Of a DNA stretch of 64,000 nucleotides, positions 51,562-59,014 are shown piece after piece. The position numbers and the translations under genes were made by a program. This DNA comes from PZPK01 sp965230795 (GTDB taxonomy: Bacteria; Pseudomonadota; Gammaproteobacteria; Pseudomonadales; Oleiphilaceae): positions 372,001 to 436,000 of the forward strand of contig OZ246020.1 in NCBI GenBank assembly GCA_965230795.1, given 5' to 3'. The notes below the pieces were generated by a model. The model had not been told where the DNA came from and searched no databases. It saw nothing but the letters and a program-made list of their open reading frames with translations. Every line of letters begins with the position of its first letter. Position 1 is the stretch's first letter.

Positions 51562-51687
51562 ATCATTCTTAACATCATTGGAAGCCTGGTCTGGATAAAA
51601 AATTGGTGATTATCTGGCTGTCGCCCTTTTAATTCTGATGATTGGCCCAACAAATGGTCGTTCACTTATTAATGATAGAGAACGAAT

Positions 51688-52308
51688 ATGTCTGATATAA
51701 CTCTCAGTACAGACGAGGAAAAAGCGTCATATGGCATTGGCTTGCAGATGGGGCAGCAATTAGCGAGCGTGTTTCAAGGCGTTTCACTGGATGCGGCGTT
51801 GGCCGGTTTAGAAGATGCATTTAGCGGCAAGGGTCCGCGTATACCTAGTGAGGAGATTAATGCTGCGTTCCAGGTAATACAGGCTCGGGTTCAGCAACAG
51901 GAAGCTGAACGTGCTAAACAGTTTGCGGGAGAAGGTGAGGCATTTCTCGCTAAGAACGCTGAGCGCGAAGAGGTTACGATTACGGAGAGTGGCTTGCAGT
52001 TTGAAGTCATTGAGGAAGGTAGTGGCGATATTCCGAACGCTGAAAGTGTAGTCCGTACACACTATCGCGGAACCTTGATTGATGGTAAACAGTTCGATAG
52101 CTCGTATGATCGGGGTGAACCCACAGAGTTTCCGGTGGGCGGAGTCATTGCCGGCTGGACAGAAGCGTTACAGAAAATGAAAGTTGGCTCAAAGTGGAAG
52201 CTCTACATCCCCTATCATCTGGCATATGGTGAACAAGGGGCAGGCGGAGCGATCGGTCCGTATCAGGCCCTCGTATTCGAGATTGAACTGCTGGATATCG
52301 TAAGCTGA
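51688..52308 (+). CDS. fklB: FKBP-type peptidyl-prolyl isomerase (FklB-like, cytosolic)
   Basis: A 206-residue isomerase with the same plan as E. coli FklB. An N-terminal helical dimerisation domain (EKASYGIGLQMGQQLA, then LEDAFSGKGPRI) is followed by an FKBP domain with VRTHYRGTLIDGKQFDSSYDRG, VIAGWTEALQKMKVGSKW and PYHLAYGEQGAGGAIGPYQALVFEIELLDI. No signal peptide is present. It is a lone gene with short gaps to its neighbours. Confidence 0.93.
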   Translation: MSDITLSTDEEKASYGIGLQMGQQLASVFQGVSLDAALAGLEDAFSGKGPRIPSEEINAAFQVIQARVQQQEAERAKQFAGEGEAFLAKNAEREEVTITESGLQFEVIEEGSGDIPNAESVVRTHYRGTLIDGKQFDSSYDRGEPTEFPVGGVIAGWTEALQKMKVGSKWKLYIPYHLAYGEQGAGGAIGPYQALVFEIELLDIVS

Positions 52309-52424
52309 TAAAAGCCTTTTCAGCCTGTTACCAAGGCCCAAAAACTGTCATGATCCGCAAGCTAACAAGGTTACTGCGGCATGGCAGTTTTTGTTTTTTC
52401 TACCCGCATAAAGTGAGGCAAACG

Positions 52425-53237
52425 ATGAACAAAGGAATTTTGGTGACACTGCTGGTGTTGTGTTTCAGTAGTGTATCGGTGCTGGCAAAAGGATTGTCAG
52501 TTGAGCAGTCACAACGATATTTGCATGATTCGGGATTGGGGCAGATTCTTGATTCAATGCCAGAAATGATGGCGCAGCAGATTAATCTGGAGCGCCTTTC
52601 GGCTAAAAACCAGGAAGATATAGAAAAGGCGAGTCAGGCCATTCAGCAAGCCATCGCCGAAATCAACGGCCAGTCTCTGGCGATTGATTATCTGACGACT
52701 CATGGTGATGCGGAGAAAATCAATGAAGCATTTGCTTTTCTCGAAACGGAAGTAGGTAAACGCATACTTGCAGCAGAAGCGCAGGCAAACACGCCTTCTG
52801 CTGCCATGGAAATGCAGAAGTATGCGATGGAAATGGCTAGCAATCCGCCAAACGATTCCAGAATAAGTGTGGTCCAGGGATTGGTCGATCAAATTCGGAC
52901 CGACAGGTGGATGTACAAGATAATGGAGTCTGCATTTTTTGCCTCCGTTGATCTTATGGAGACGCTGGACAAGCAGCTGGCTGTTGAACTGAGGAGTGCT
53001 ATGGAAAATGAATGGCAAACCATCAAACCAATGCTCGAGGCTCAAATGGAGCAGGGTATCCTTATGGGTGCTTACTACAGTTATCGAAATCTGAGTGATG
53101 ATGATATCCGGGCATATTCGGCATTTTTGGAGACACCTGCAGGGCAGTCCTATGCTGAAACGGGTATGGAAATTATCAATCAATACATGCAGGCGTTCCT
53201 AAGGGAAATGATGATGTCCATTCAGCGCGAAACCTGA
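52425..53237 (+). CDS. Exported DUF2059-like protein
   Basis: A 270-residue protein with a clear signal peptide (MNKGILVTLLVLCFSSVSVLA). The mature part is helical, and the C-terminal FLETPAGQSYAETGMEIINQYM resembles the DUF2059 signature (phenylalanine, TPxGK, helix). Function is unknown; members are periplasmic. I start at 52425 because GAGG lies 6 bases upstream and the signal peptide follows directly; the frame is open from 52350 but without a site. It lies 12 bases before the DUF2156 gene. Confidence 0.75.
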   Translation: MNKGILVTLLVLCFSSVSVLAKGLSVEQSQRYLHDSGLGQILDSMPEMMAQQINLERLSAKNQEDIEKASQAIQQAIAEINGQSLAIDYLTTHGDAEKINEAFAFLETEVGKRILAAEAQANTPSAAMEMQKYAMEMASNPPNDSRISVVQGLVDQIRTDRWMYKIMESAFFASVDLMETLDKQLAVELRSAMENEWQTIKPMLEAQMEQGILMGAYYSYRNLSDDDIRAYSAFLETPAGQSYAETGMEIINQYMQAFLREMMMSIQRET

Positions 53238-53249
53238 GTTTGGCTATTT

Positions 53250-54317
53250 ATGAGTCATGATCATTTGCTGACTGTTCGGGATGCAGGCGGAACTTCGGAT
53301 GCAATTCTATCCGGTATCGAGGGGGGCTCTGCTGACAGTCTTCTTCACGAAAGCTTTTATGAATGGGGGCGTCAATCCAGCGCGTACTTCATTTTTCAGC
53401 CCGGAGTGAAGCGCTTCATGGGGAGAGACGGTGGCTATGTGCATTATGCCGAGCAATCCACACCTCTTGGTCCCGTCAATATAGTGTTTACCAATCCGCT
53501 TGTATCGCGGGCAGATATGTCGGCCCTGCTGGATGAGTTTGAAGAAGCCTCTGAGTATCCGATTATCTATGTGGCGGTGGATCGCGAGGTTGCAGATGTG
53601 CTCTGCAGTCGACGATATTGTATCAACCAGATAGGTAGCGAAAGTGCGATAAAGCTGAGTCGCTTTAGTGTGCGTGGCAAGAAGAAAAAACAGCTGCGGC
53701 ATGCTTCCCACTTTGGTGAGCGCTGTGGTGCCGAAGTTCGGGAGTTGTCCTGGCGAGACGTGGATGCGGCTCAGGTGAAGGAGGTGTCGCTGGAATGGCG
53801 GCAATCCAAGGGTGTCAAACGCCGTGAGCTCGCATACGCTACCCGTCCTCCGGTGTATGGTGACGAGTGGGGCGTTCGAAAGTTCTATTGCATGCGCGGA
53901 GGTGAACTCCTCGCTTTCGTGTTTTTCGATCCCTATTACGAGGCGGGAACACTCAAGGGATACTGTGCGAATATTCTGCGTTCACGACCCGACCGGGTGT
54001 GCAACGGGGCATTGGATTTCACCATCCTCGAAGCCATAAAGGTGTTTCAGGCTGAAGGTGTGCCCGAGCTGTCCTTGGGGATTGCCCCCTTAAGCAACCT
54101 GCAGCGCGAGATCAATGAGCGTCGAAGTGTCCGCCTTATTAGTCGCTTGTTTTACGACTATGGCAATCGTCTGTATTCCTTTCGAGGCTTGGCATATCAC
54201 AAGTCGCGCTATCGTCCAAATGAAACACCGTGGTATTTGTGTACGCGAGACATTAGCTTGCCGCGTTTGTACTGGGCGCTGCTGTTTGGGCTAAAAGTTC
54301 TCGGTCCAGCTCAATAA
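53250..54317 (+). CDS. DUF2156 (MprF C-terminal-like) acyltransferase-fold protein
   Basis: A 355-residue soluble protein with the GNAT-like fold of DUF2156, the catalytic domain of phosphatidylglycerol lysyltransferase (MprF). Segments are YVAVDREVADVL, FSVRGKKKKQLRHA, LAFVFFDPYYEAG, LSLGIAPLSN and the C-terminal YSFRGLAYHKSRYRPNETPWYLC. Unlike MprF it has no membrane flippase domain. Stand-alone members may use aminoacyl-tRNA as donor; acceptor is unknown. It sits 12 bases after the DUF2059 gene, suggesting joint transcription. Confidence 0.82.
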   Translation: MSHDHLLTVRDAGGTSDAILSGIEGGSADSLLHESFYEWGRQSSAYFIFQPGVKRFMGRDGGYVHYAEQSTPLGPVNIVFTNPLVSRADMSALLDEFEEASEYPIIYVAVDREVADVLCSRRYCINQIGSESAIKLSRFSVRGKKKKQLRHASHFGERCGAEVRELSWRDVDAAQVKEVSLEWRQSKGVKRRELAYATRPPVYGDEWGVRKFYCMRGGELLAFVFFDPYYEAGTLKGYCANILRSRPDRVCNGALDFTILEAIKVFQAEGVPELSLGIAPLSNLQREINERRSVRLISRLFYDYGNRLYSFRGLAYHKSRYRPNETPWYLCTRDISLPRLYWALLFGLKVLGPAQ

Positions 54318-54324
54318 TAGCATC

Positions 54325-54344
54325 ACGACCTCAGTCGAGGTCGT
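54325..54344. terminator. Stem-loop at convergent gene ends
   Basis: ACGACCTC (54325-54332) pairs perfectly with GAGGTCGT (54337-54344) across AGTC. It overlaps the last codons and stop of nadE and lies just after the DUF2156 stop. No U-tract follows on either strand, so termination is possible but unproven. Confidence 0.4.
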
Positions 54345-55179
54345 AAACCGTGGGGATGGGCTGTCTCTTGTGCTGGGTGGCTTGATAAAGCTTTATGAGC
54401 TTCTCTGAAATCCACGTCTCGACCTCCCTTCCCTCAAGAAAGTCATCGATTTGATCATAGGTGATTCCGAGCGCATGCTCGTCTTCCTTGCCTGGGTCGT
54501 GGCACTCCAGGTCAGCAGTGGGTGCTTTTACGATCAGACGTTCCGGGGCGCCAAGCGTTTTGGCCAGTAATCGAACTTGTCGTTTGTTCAGTCCGAATAA
54601 AGGGATCAGGTCTACGGCACCGTCACCGTATTTGGTGTAGAAGCCGGTGAGGTTCTCGGCAGAATGATCTGTACCGAGTACCAGGCCGCCAACCAGTCCG
54701 GCAACGTAGTATTGGGAGACCATGCGGATCCGGGCTTTGGTATTGCCCTTGGCGAAATCCACCTCATAGGTGCTTGAATTGAAAGCCTGCACTTCTGTCA
54801 GGGCTTTGTATACTTCGTCGTGAACGGCATCGGTACCCGGTTTGACATTTATCGAGATGCGCTTGGTGGGCTTGATAAAATCCAGAGCCAATTGAGCATC
54901 CTCTTCATCCGCCTGCACACCATAGGGGAGTCGCACCGCGATAAATTCGAAGGGGGCATCAGTGGCATATTCCTCATTCAGCTCGTCGACAGCCAGTTGC
55001 GCAAGTCTGCCGCAGGTGCTTGAATCAATGCCACCGCTAATACCCAGTACCAGCGTTTTCAGTCCGGACTTGAGTAAGGTCTGTTTGATGAAATTGACAC
55101 GGCGGGTGATTTCCATGTGCGGATCAATTTCGGGAAGTACGCGCATCTCGGCAAGAATACTATCTCGAATACTCATCAT
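54331..55179 (-). CDS. nadE: NH3-dependent NAD+ synthetase
   Basis: Adenylates and amidates nicotinic acid adenine dinucleotide to NAD+, using ammonia. The PP-loop is LGISGGIDSSTCGRLAQ; other blocks are PYGVQADEEDAQLALDFI, KGNTKARIRMVSQYYVAG, GTDHSAENLTGFYTKYGDGA and DLIPLFGLNKRQVR. At 282 residues it is the E. coli-type enzyme without a glutaminase domain. It lies 29 bases downstream of bamD on the same strand and may be co-transcribed. Confidence 0.95.
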   Translation of the reverse strand: MMSIRDSILAEMRVLPEIDPHMEITRRVNFIKQTLLKSGLKTLVLGISGGIDSSTCGRLAQLAVDELNEEYATDAPFEFIAVRLPYGVQADEEDAQLALDFIKPTKRISINVKPGTDAVHDEVYKALTEVQAFNSSTYEVDFAKGNTKARIRMVSQYYVAGLVGGLVLGTDHSAENLTGFYTKYGDGAVDLIPLFGLNKRQVRLLAKTLGAPERLIVKAPTADLECHDPGKEDEHALGITYDQIDDFLEGREVETWISEKLIKLYQATQHKRQPIPTVYDLD

Positions 55180-55208
55180 GTCACTCCAGTGATATCGCCC
55201 GGAGGGCG

Positions 55209-56042
55209 CTAGTCAAACAATCCGAAGGTAATAACGCTTTTCAGATTGCGGTTCTCTTTTTCGATGACTTGAGGAACAAAGCGCATGTTATTGTCGAAGC
55301 TCTTTGAGTCCGGAAAATTAGCTGCGAGGATCGCCAGCGCATCGCTTGCTTGATCTTCGAGTTTGAGTAATTGATACAGCTCTACCATGGTGATGAGAGC
55401 GTCTTCTACGGAGGGCGACTCCGGAAAATTCTTGACCACATAGGCTGCTCTATTTGCTGCTGCCACGTATGCTTCCCGGCGAATATAGTAGCGAGCTACA
55501 TGCATTTCATATTCTGCCAGGCGATTGCGGATTTCAATCATGCGCTGACGCGCATCAGCGGCATATTGGCTATCCGGGTGGCGAGCTATCAGATCCGAAA
55601 AGTCACGAAACGCCTGGCGCATGTGACCTGCATCCCGGGCGCTCACGTCCACAGAGGGAAAATACTGACTGGCAATGCCAACGTCCAGATTGTAGTTGGC
55701 GATGCCGCGAATGTAGTAGGCATAGTCTACGCTGGGGCTCTGCGGATGCAGGCGAATAAATCGATCTGCCGCTAGAATGGCGCCATCCAGATCGAGACTG
55801 CTGTAGCGGGCATAGATCAGATCCAGTTGAGCCTGTTCTGCATATTTCCCAAATGGAAAGCGCGACTCCAGCTCCTCCAGTGCGATGGTTGCCTGAGCAA
55901 AGTTACGCAGTTTTATCGACTTTTTGGCTTCTTCATAGAGCTCGCGTTCGGTGGACTCTTTTTCAGGAGTTGAGCTGCAGGCACCTAAGAATATGCAGGC
56001 CAATATCAATGCCTGAATACGCTTGATCGTGGATAGTTTCAT
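55209..56042 (-). CDS. bamD: Outer membrane protein assembly factor BamD
   Basis: An essential lipoprotein of the BAM complex that inserts beta-barrel proteins in the outer membrane. The signal ends LGAC with lipidated C22 (LGACSS). Tetratricopeptide-like repeats follow: YEEAKKSIKLRNFAQATIALE, GKYAEQAQLDLIYARY, and FIRLHPQSPSVDYAYYIRG (family block). At 277 residues it is slightly longer than E. coli BamD. It is divergent from rluD, the same arrangement as in E. coli (yfiO/rluD). Confidence 0.95.
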   Translation of the reverse strand: MKLSTIKRIQALILACIFLGACSSTPEKESTERELYEEAKKSIKLRNFAQATIALEELESRFPFGKYAEQAQLDLIYARYSSLDLDGAILAADRFIRLHPQSPSVDYAYYIRGIANYNLDVGIASQYFPSVDVSARDAGHMRQAFRDFSDLIARHPDSQYAADARQRMIEIRNRLAEYEMHVARYYIRREAYVAAANRAAYVVKNFPESPSVEDALITMVELYQLLKLEDQASDALAILAANFPDSKSFDNNMRFVPQVIEKENRNLKSVITFGLFD

Positions 56043-56231
56043 GTGATGTGGTTTGCCTTGTTCAGTGCATGCCGGACGTCACTTCTGTCCGTCTTTCCGG
56101 GAAATTGCCTTGAGAGTGGCGTATCAAGATACAGCCAGTGACCGCTATAATGCCAATTATTCCATAAAACAAATTCAGCGTGTATTAAAAAGCGCTTAGT
56201 GCAGCTTACACAGGGCGAAAGACAATAGACA

Positions 56232-57191
56232 ATGAGTAATTCGCAGATTCTAGAGACCATTGAAGCCGATTTTGTGATTCCGGTGGAGTTATCCAATATG
56301 CGTTTGGACCAGGCGGTGTCAGAGTTGATGCCTGAGTACTCCCGTTCTCGCCTGCAGCAATGGATCAAGCAAGGCTGGATAAAAGTAAATGGCGAGGTCC
56401 TCAAAGCCAAGGAGAAAGTTAAGGTCAATGACCAGGTGGATGTCGTGGCTGAACTGGAATCGCAGGGAAGTTGGGAGGCGCAGGATTTACCGCTGGATAT
56501 CGTCTATGAGGACGAGGATATTCTGGTGATAGCCAAGGCCGCCGGAATGGTTGTGCATCCCGCTGCAGGGAATCCTGACGGAACCCTGGTGAATGCGGTG
56601 TTGCATCATTGTCCGGCATTGGAATCGATACCCAGGGCGGGAATCGTGCACCGGCTCGATAAGGATACGACCGGAATAATGGTGGTTGCAAAAACGCTTC
56701 CGGCCCAGGCCCACATCGTTGACCAACTGCAGGCCCGAAGCATGGGGCGTGAGTACGAAGCTTTGGTGGTGGGTGCTCTGACGGGAGGTGGTACCGTTGA
56801 TGCGCCCATCTCACGTCATCCTCAGAACCGAAAAAAGATGGCGGTCAATTCATTTGGCAAGCCAGCGATATCTCACTATAGATTACTTCAGCGCTTTGAT
56901 GGCCACAGTCATGTGCGCGTCAAGCTGGAAACCGGTCGTACCCATCAGATACGAGTGCACATGGCACATATTCATCATCCCTTGGTGGGTGACCCCGTCT
57001 ATGGTGGTCGCCTGAAAATGCCTGCTGGTGCCTCGGATGAGCTCAAGCAGGTGTTACGCGAATTTCCCCGGCAGGCGCTTCATGCCAGAAAGCTCAGTCT
57101 GATTCATCCGCGCACAGAGGAAAGTATGAGTTGGGAAATTCCACTGGCCGATGATATACAGGGCCTGTTGCTGGCCTTGGAGCAAGGGTAG
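56232..57191 (+). CDS. rluD: 23S rRNA pseudouridine synthase RluD
   Basis: Modifies U1911, U1915 and U1917 in helix 69 of 23S rRNA. The N-terminal S4 domain (about 20-75) has MRLDQAVSELMPEYSRSRLQQWI. The catalytic HRLDKDTTGIMVVAKT contains the essential Asp. RTHQIRVHMAHIHHPLVGDPVYGG is the C-terminal family block. Length of 319 residues is typical. The stop shares one base with the pgeF start codon. Confidence 0.95.
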   Translation: MSNSQILETIEADFVIPVELSNMRLDQAVSELMPEYSRSRLQQWIKQGWIKVNGEVLKAKEKVKVNDQVDVVAELESQGSWEAQDLPLDIVYEDEDILVIAKAAGMVVHPAAGNPDGTLVNAVLHHCPALESIPRAGIVHRLDKDTTGIMVVAKTLPAQAHIVDQLQARSMGREYEALVVGALTGGGTVDAPISRHPQNRKKMAVNSFGKPAISHYRLLQRFDGHSHVRVKLETGRTHQIRVHMAHIHHPLVGDPVYGGRLKMPAGASDELKQVLREFPRQALHARKLSLIHPRTEESMSWEIPLADDIQGLLLALEQG

Positions 57192-57934
57192 TGACCGTTC
57201 CCGCTGATTGGATAGTTCCTGAATGGCCAACGCCGGCCTCGGTGAAATCGCTGGTGACTACCCGGTTGGGGGGCGTCAGCGAACCACCCTTTGACAGCAT
57301 GAATCTGGCAACTCACGTGGGAGATGATCCGTCTGCTGTTGCCCAGAACCGGAGTTTACTCGCGGCACAACTTGCGATTCCCGAGCAAAATTTCTGTTGG
57401 TTAAAGCAGGTCCATGGGGTGACCATTGTTGAGGCCCAAGAGGGAGTACAGGATGTTGAAGCCGATGCGGTGACCAGTGTCAGGAAGAAGCAGGTATGCG
57501 TGGTCATGACAGCCGACTGTTTACCTGTTTTGCTGTGCGATCGGCAGGGAAGTCGGGTTGCTGCGCTCCATGGCGGTTGGCGTGGACTTGCGGACGGCAT
57601 CATCGAAAAAGGTTTGGCGGCTTTTGATGACGCCAGTCAGGTCTTGGCCTGGCTTGGGCCGGCCATTGGCCCGGAAAGCTTTGAGGTGGGCGAGGATGTT
57701 CTGGAGGCTTTCGCCAAGGCAGAAGTGGATGTGAGCAAGGCCTTTGTGAAAAATGCTGGCGCGGGTAAGTGGTTAGCAGATATCTATGCGATAGCAGGGC
57801 TCCAACTGCGTGCTTTGGGCGTATCGGGCGTTTTTGGCGGAGGCTTTTGTACCATGAGAGATTCGCGCTTCTACTCGTATCGGCGAGACGGTCAGCGATC
57901 GGGTCGCATGGCTTCGATGATCTGGTTGACCTGA
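57191..57934 (+). CDS. pgeF: Peptidoglycan editing factor PgeF (YfiH/laccase-domain)
   Basis: A 247-residue multicopper-polyphenol-oxidase-like protein. Members act as purine nucleoside phosphorylase/adenosine deaminase or edit peptidoglycan precursors by removing misincorporated L-serine. Visible are TTRLGGVSEPPFDSMNLATHVGDDP, MTADCLPVLLCDRQG, ALHGGWRGLADG and GGFCTMRDSRFYSYRRDG, which hold the zinc-binding Cys and His residues. It starts with GTG, overlapping the rluD stop by one base, the usual rluD-yfiH order. Confidence 0.93.
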   Translation: MTVPADWIVPEWPTPASVKSLVTTRLGGVSEPPFDSMNLATHVGDDPSAVAQNRSLLAAQLAIPEQNFCWLKQVHGVTIVEAQEGVQDVEADAVTSVRKKQVCVVMTADCLPVLLCDRQGSRVAALHGGWRGLADGIIEKGLAAFDDASQVLAWLGPAIGPESFEVGEDVLEAFAKAEVDVSKAFVKNAGAGKWLADIYAIAGLQLRALGVSGVFGGGFCTMRDSRFYSYRRDGQRSGRMASMIWLT

Positions 57935-57948
57935 GATTGCTCTCAGTC

Positions 57949-58905
57949 TCAATTAAGTTTCAGATTGTCCAAATACAAGGTGACAGGCTGTGGAGGGTTG
58001 ACACTGAAGAATGCGATCTCGTCTACAGCATCGAGCTGTAAGTGTCTCTCAATCGGGGCATTGGCAATCTCCATCAACGGGATTGAGAAGCGATTTACCC
58101 CGGGAAGCACGGTCAGGCTTCGATTGAATCGATCGGAGTAGTCATTGTTATGCGCCTGGTCGTGTATGCGGACGTTGAACTGAACGACATCGTTCGCAGG
58201 AGAGTAGATGTAAAAAGAAAGGTTTTGAAAACTTCTCCAGTCAGTGTGGGGTTCATGGAAGCGAATGCCCGGATAGTTACCTCCCAGCAAGCTGAGCTTC
58301 GCGACGCGCGTTGAATTACCGAACCATGCGACAGGTGCTTCTACCACGCTGGCGTGGGCCTGGCCACTGACTTGCCAGAGTGATCTTTCGTATCCGCTGT
58401 CGAAGTCAAATAGTGTTGGGATGGCTTGAGTGCGCTGGGAAACGATATGGCCGTCATAGAGGGGCCTTGCGGTGCTGAGAGCTGTCAAGACGGCAAGGCT
58501 GGCTAGCAAGAACTTTTTCGGAGAATCAGCCAGGTGTCTGAGGGCAAACAGAGAGGCTGCTGCCAAGATGCCAAAAAAATCGTAGATGATATCTGTGAAA
58601 CTGGCTTGCCGGCCAAAATAGGGTTGAATGATCTCAATGCTGATACCCAGGCAGAAACTCGCCCCGCAGATAACAGGGATACGTTTGAGTCCTGCTTGGC
58701 CGGTTTTTTTGTCAGCGAGCACCCCGATCAGCAGCAAAAAATAGGTTCCCAAAAAGAAAACGAAAGCGTGACCTGAATCCTTCCAGCTTTTCCAGGGGAG
58801 GTGAGCATTGCTCAGCGTGTCGAAATACCAGACGCTAAGCGCCAGAGCGACAACAACCAGTAGTCTTTCCATGTGGCGGGTGGTCATCGAGTGTGTTTGA
58901 TGCAT
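57949..58905 (-). CDS. VanZ-like membrane protein fused to a beta-rich domain
   Basis: A 318-residue protein. The N-terminal half has four to five hydrophobic helices and a VanZ pattern: KDSGHAFVFFLGTYFLLL, GISIEIIQPYFGRQASFTDIIYDFFGILA. The C-terminal half (about 165-318) is hydrophilic and beta-rich, ending LYLDNLKLN, which is how jelly-roll (carbohydrate-binding-like) domains often end. VanZ itself gives low-level teicoplanin resistance, but most VanZ-like proteins have unknown roles. Start could also be Met7 or Met12. Divergent from clpB and convergent with pgeF. Confidence 0.8.
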   Translation of the reverse strand: MHQTHSMTTRHMERLLVVVALALSVWYFDTLSNAHLPWKSWKDSGHAFVFFLGTYFLLLIGVLADKKTGQAGLKRIPVICGASFCLGISIEIIQPYFGRQASFTDIIYDFFGILAAASLFALRHLADSPKKFLLASLAVLTALSTARPLYDGHIVSQRTQAIPTLFDFDSGYERSLWQVSGQAHASVVEAPVAWFGNSTRVAKLSLLGGNYPGIRFHEPHTDWRSFQNLSFYIYSPANDVVQFNVRIHDQAHNNDYSDRFNRSLTVLPGVNRFSIPLMEIANAPIERHLQLDAVDEIAFFSVNPPQPVTLYLDNLKLN

Positions 58906-58926
58906 GTCAATATTTTGTCGCTTTGC

Positions 58927-58955
58927 CTTGAATTCGCCGTTTGTAGCCCTATTTT
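58927..58955 (+). promoter_or_regulatory. Sigma-32 (heat-shock) promoter of clpB
   Basis: CTTGAAT (from 58927) and CCCTATTTT (58947-58955) are separated by 13 bases, a close match to the sigma-32 consensus CTTGAAA-N13-14-CCCATNT. It lies about 60 bases before the clpB start and points toward it. Heat-shock control of clpB is established in E. coli. Confidence 0.85.
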
Positions 58956-59014
58956 ATCTGTAATTCAAAATTTACCCTTCGCTCAAGGCAGCGGGGCCGC
59001 ATAGAGGATAAACC

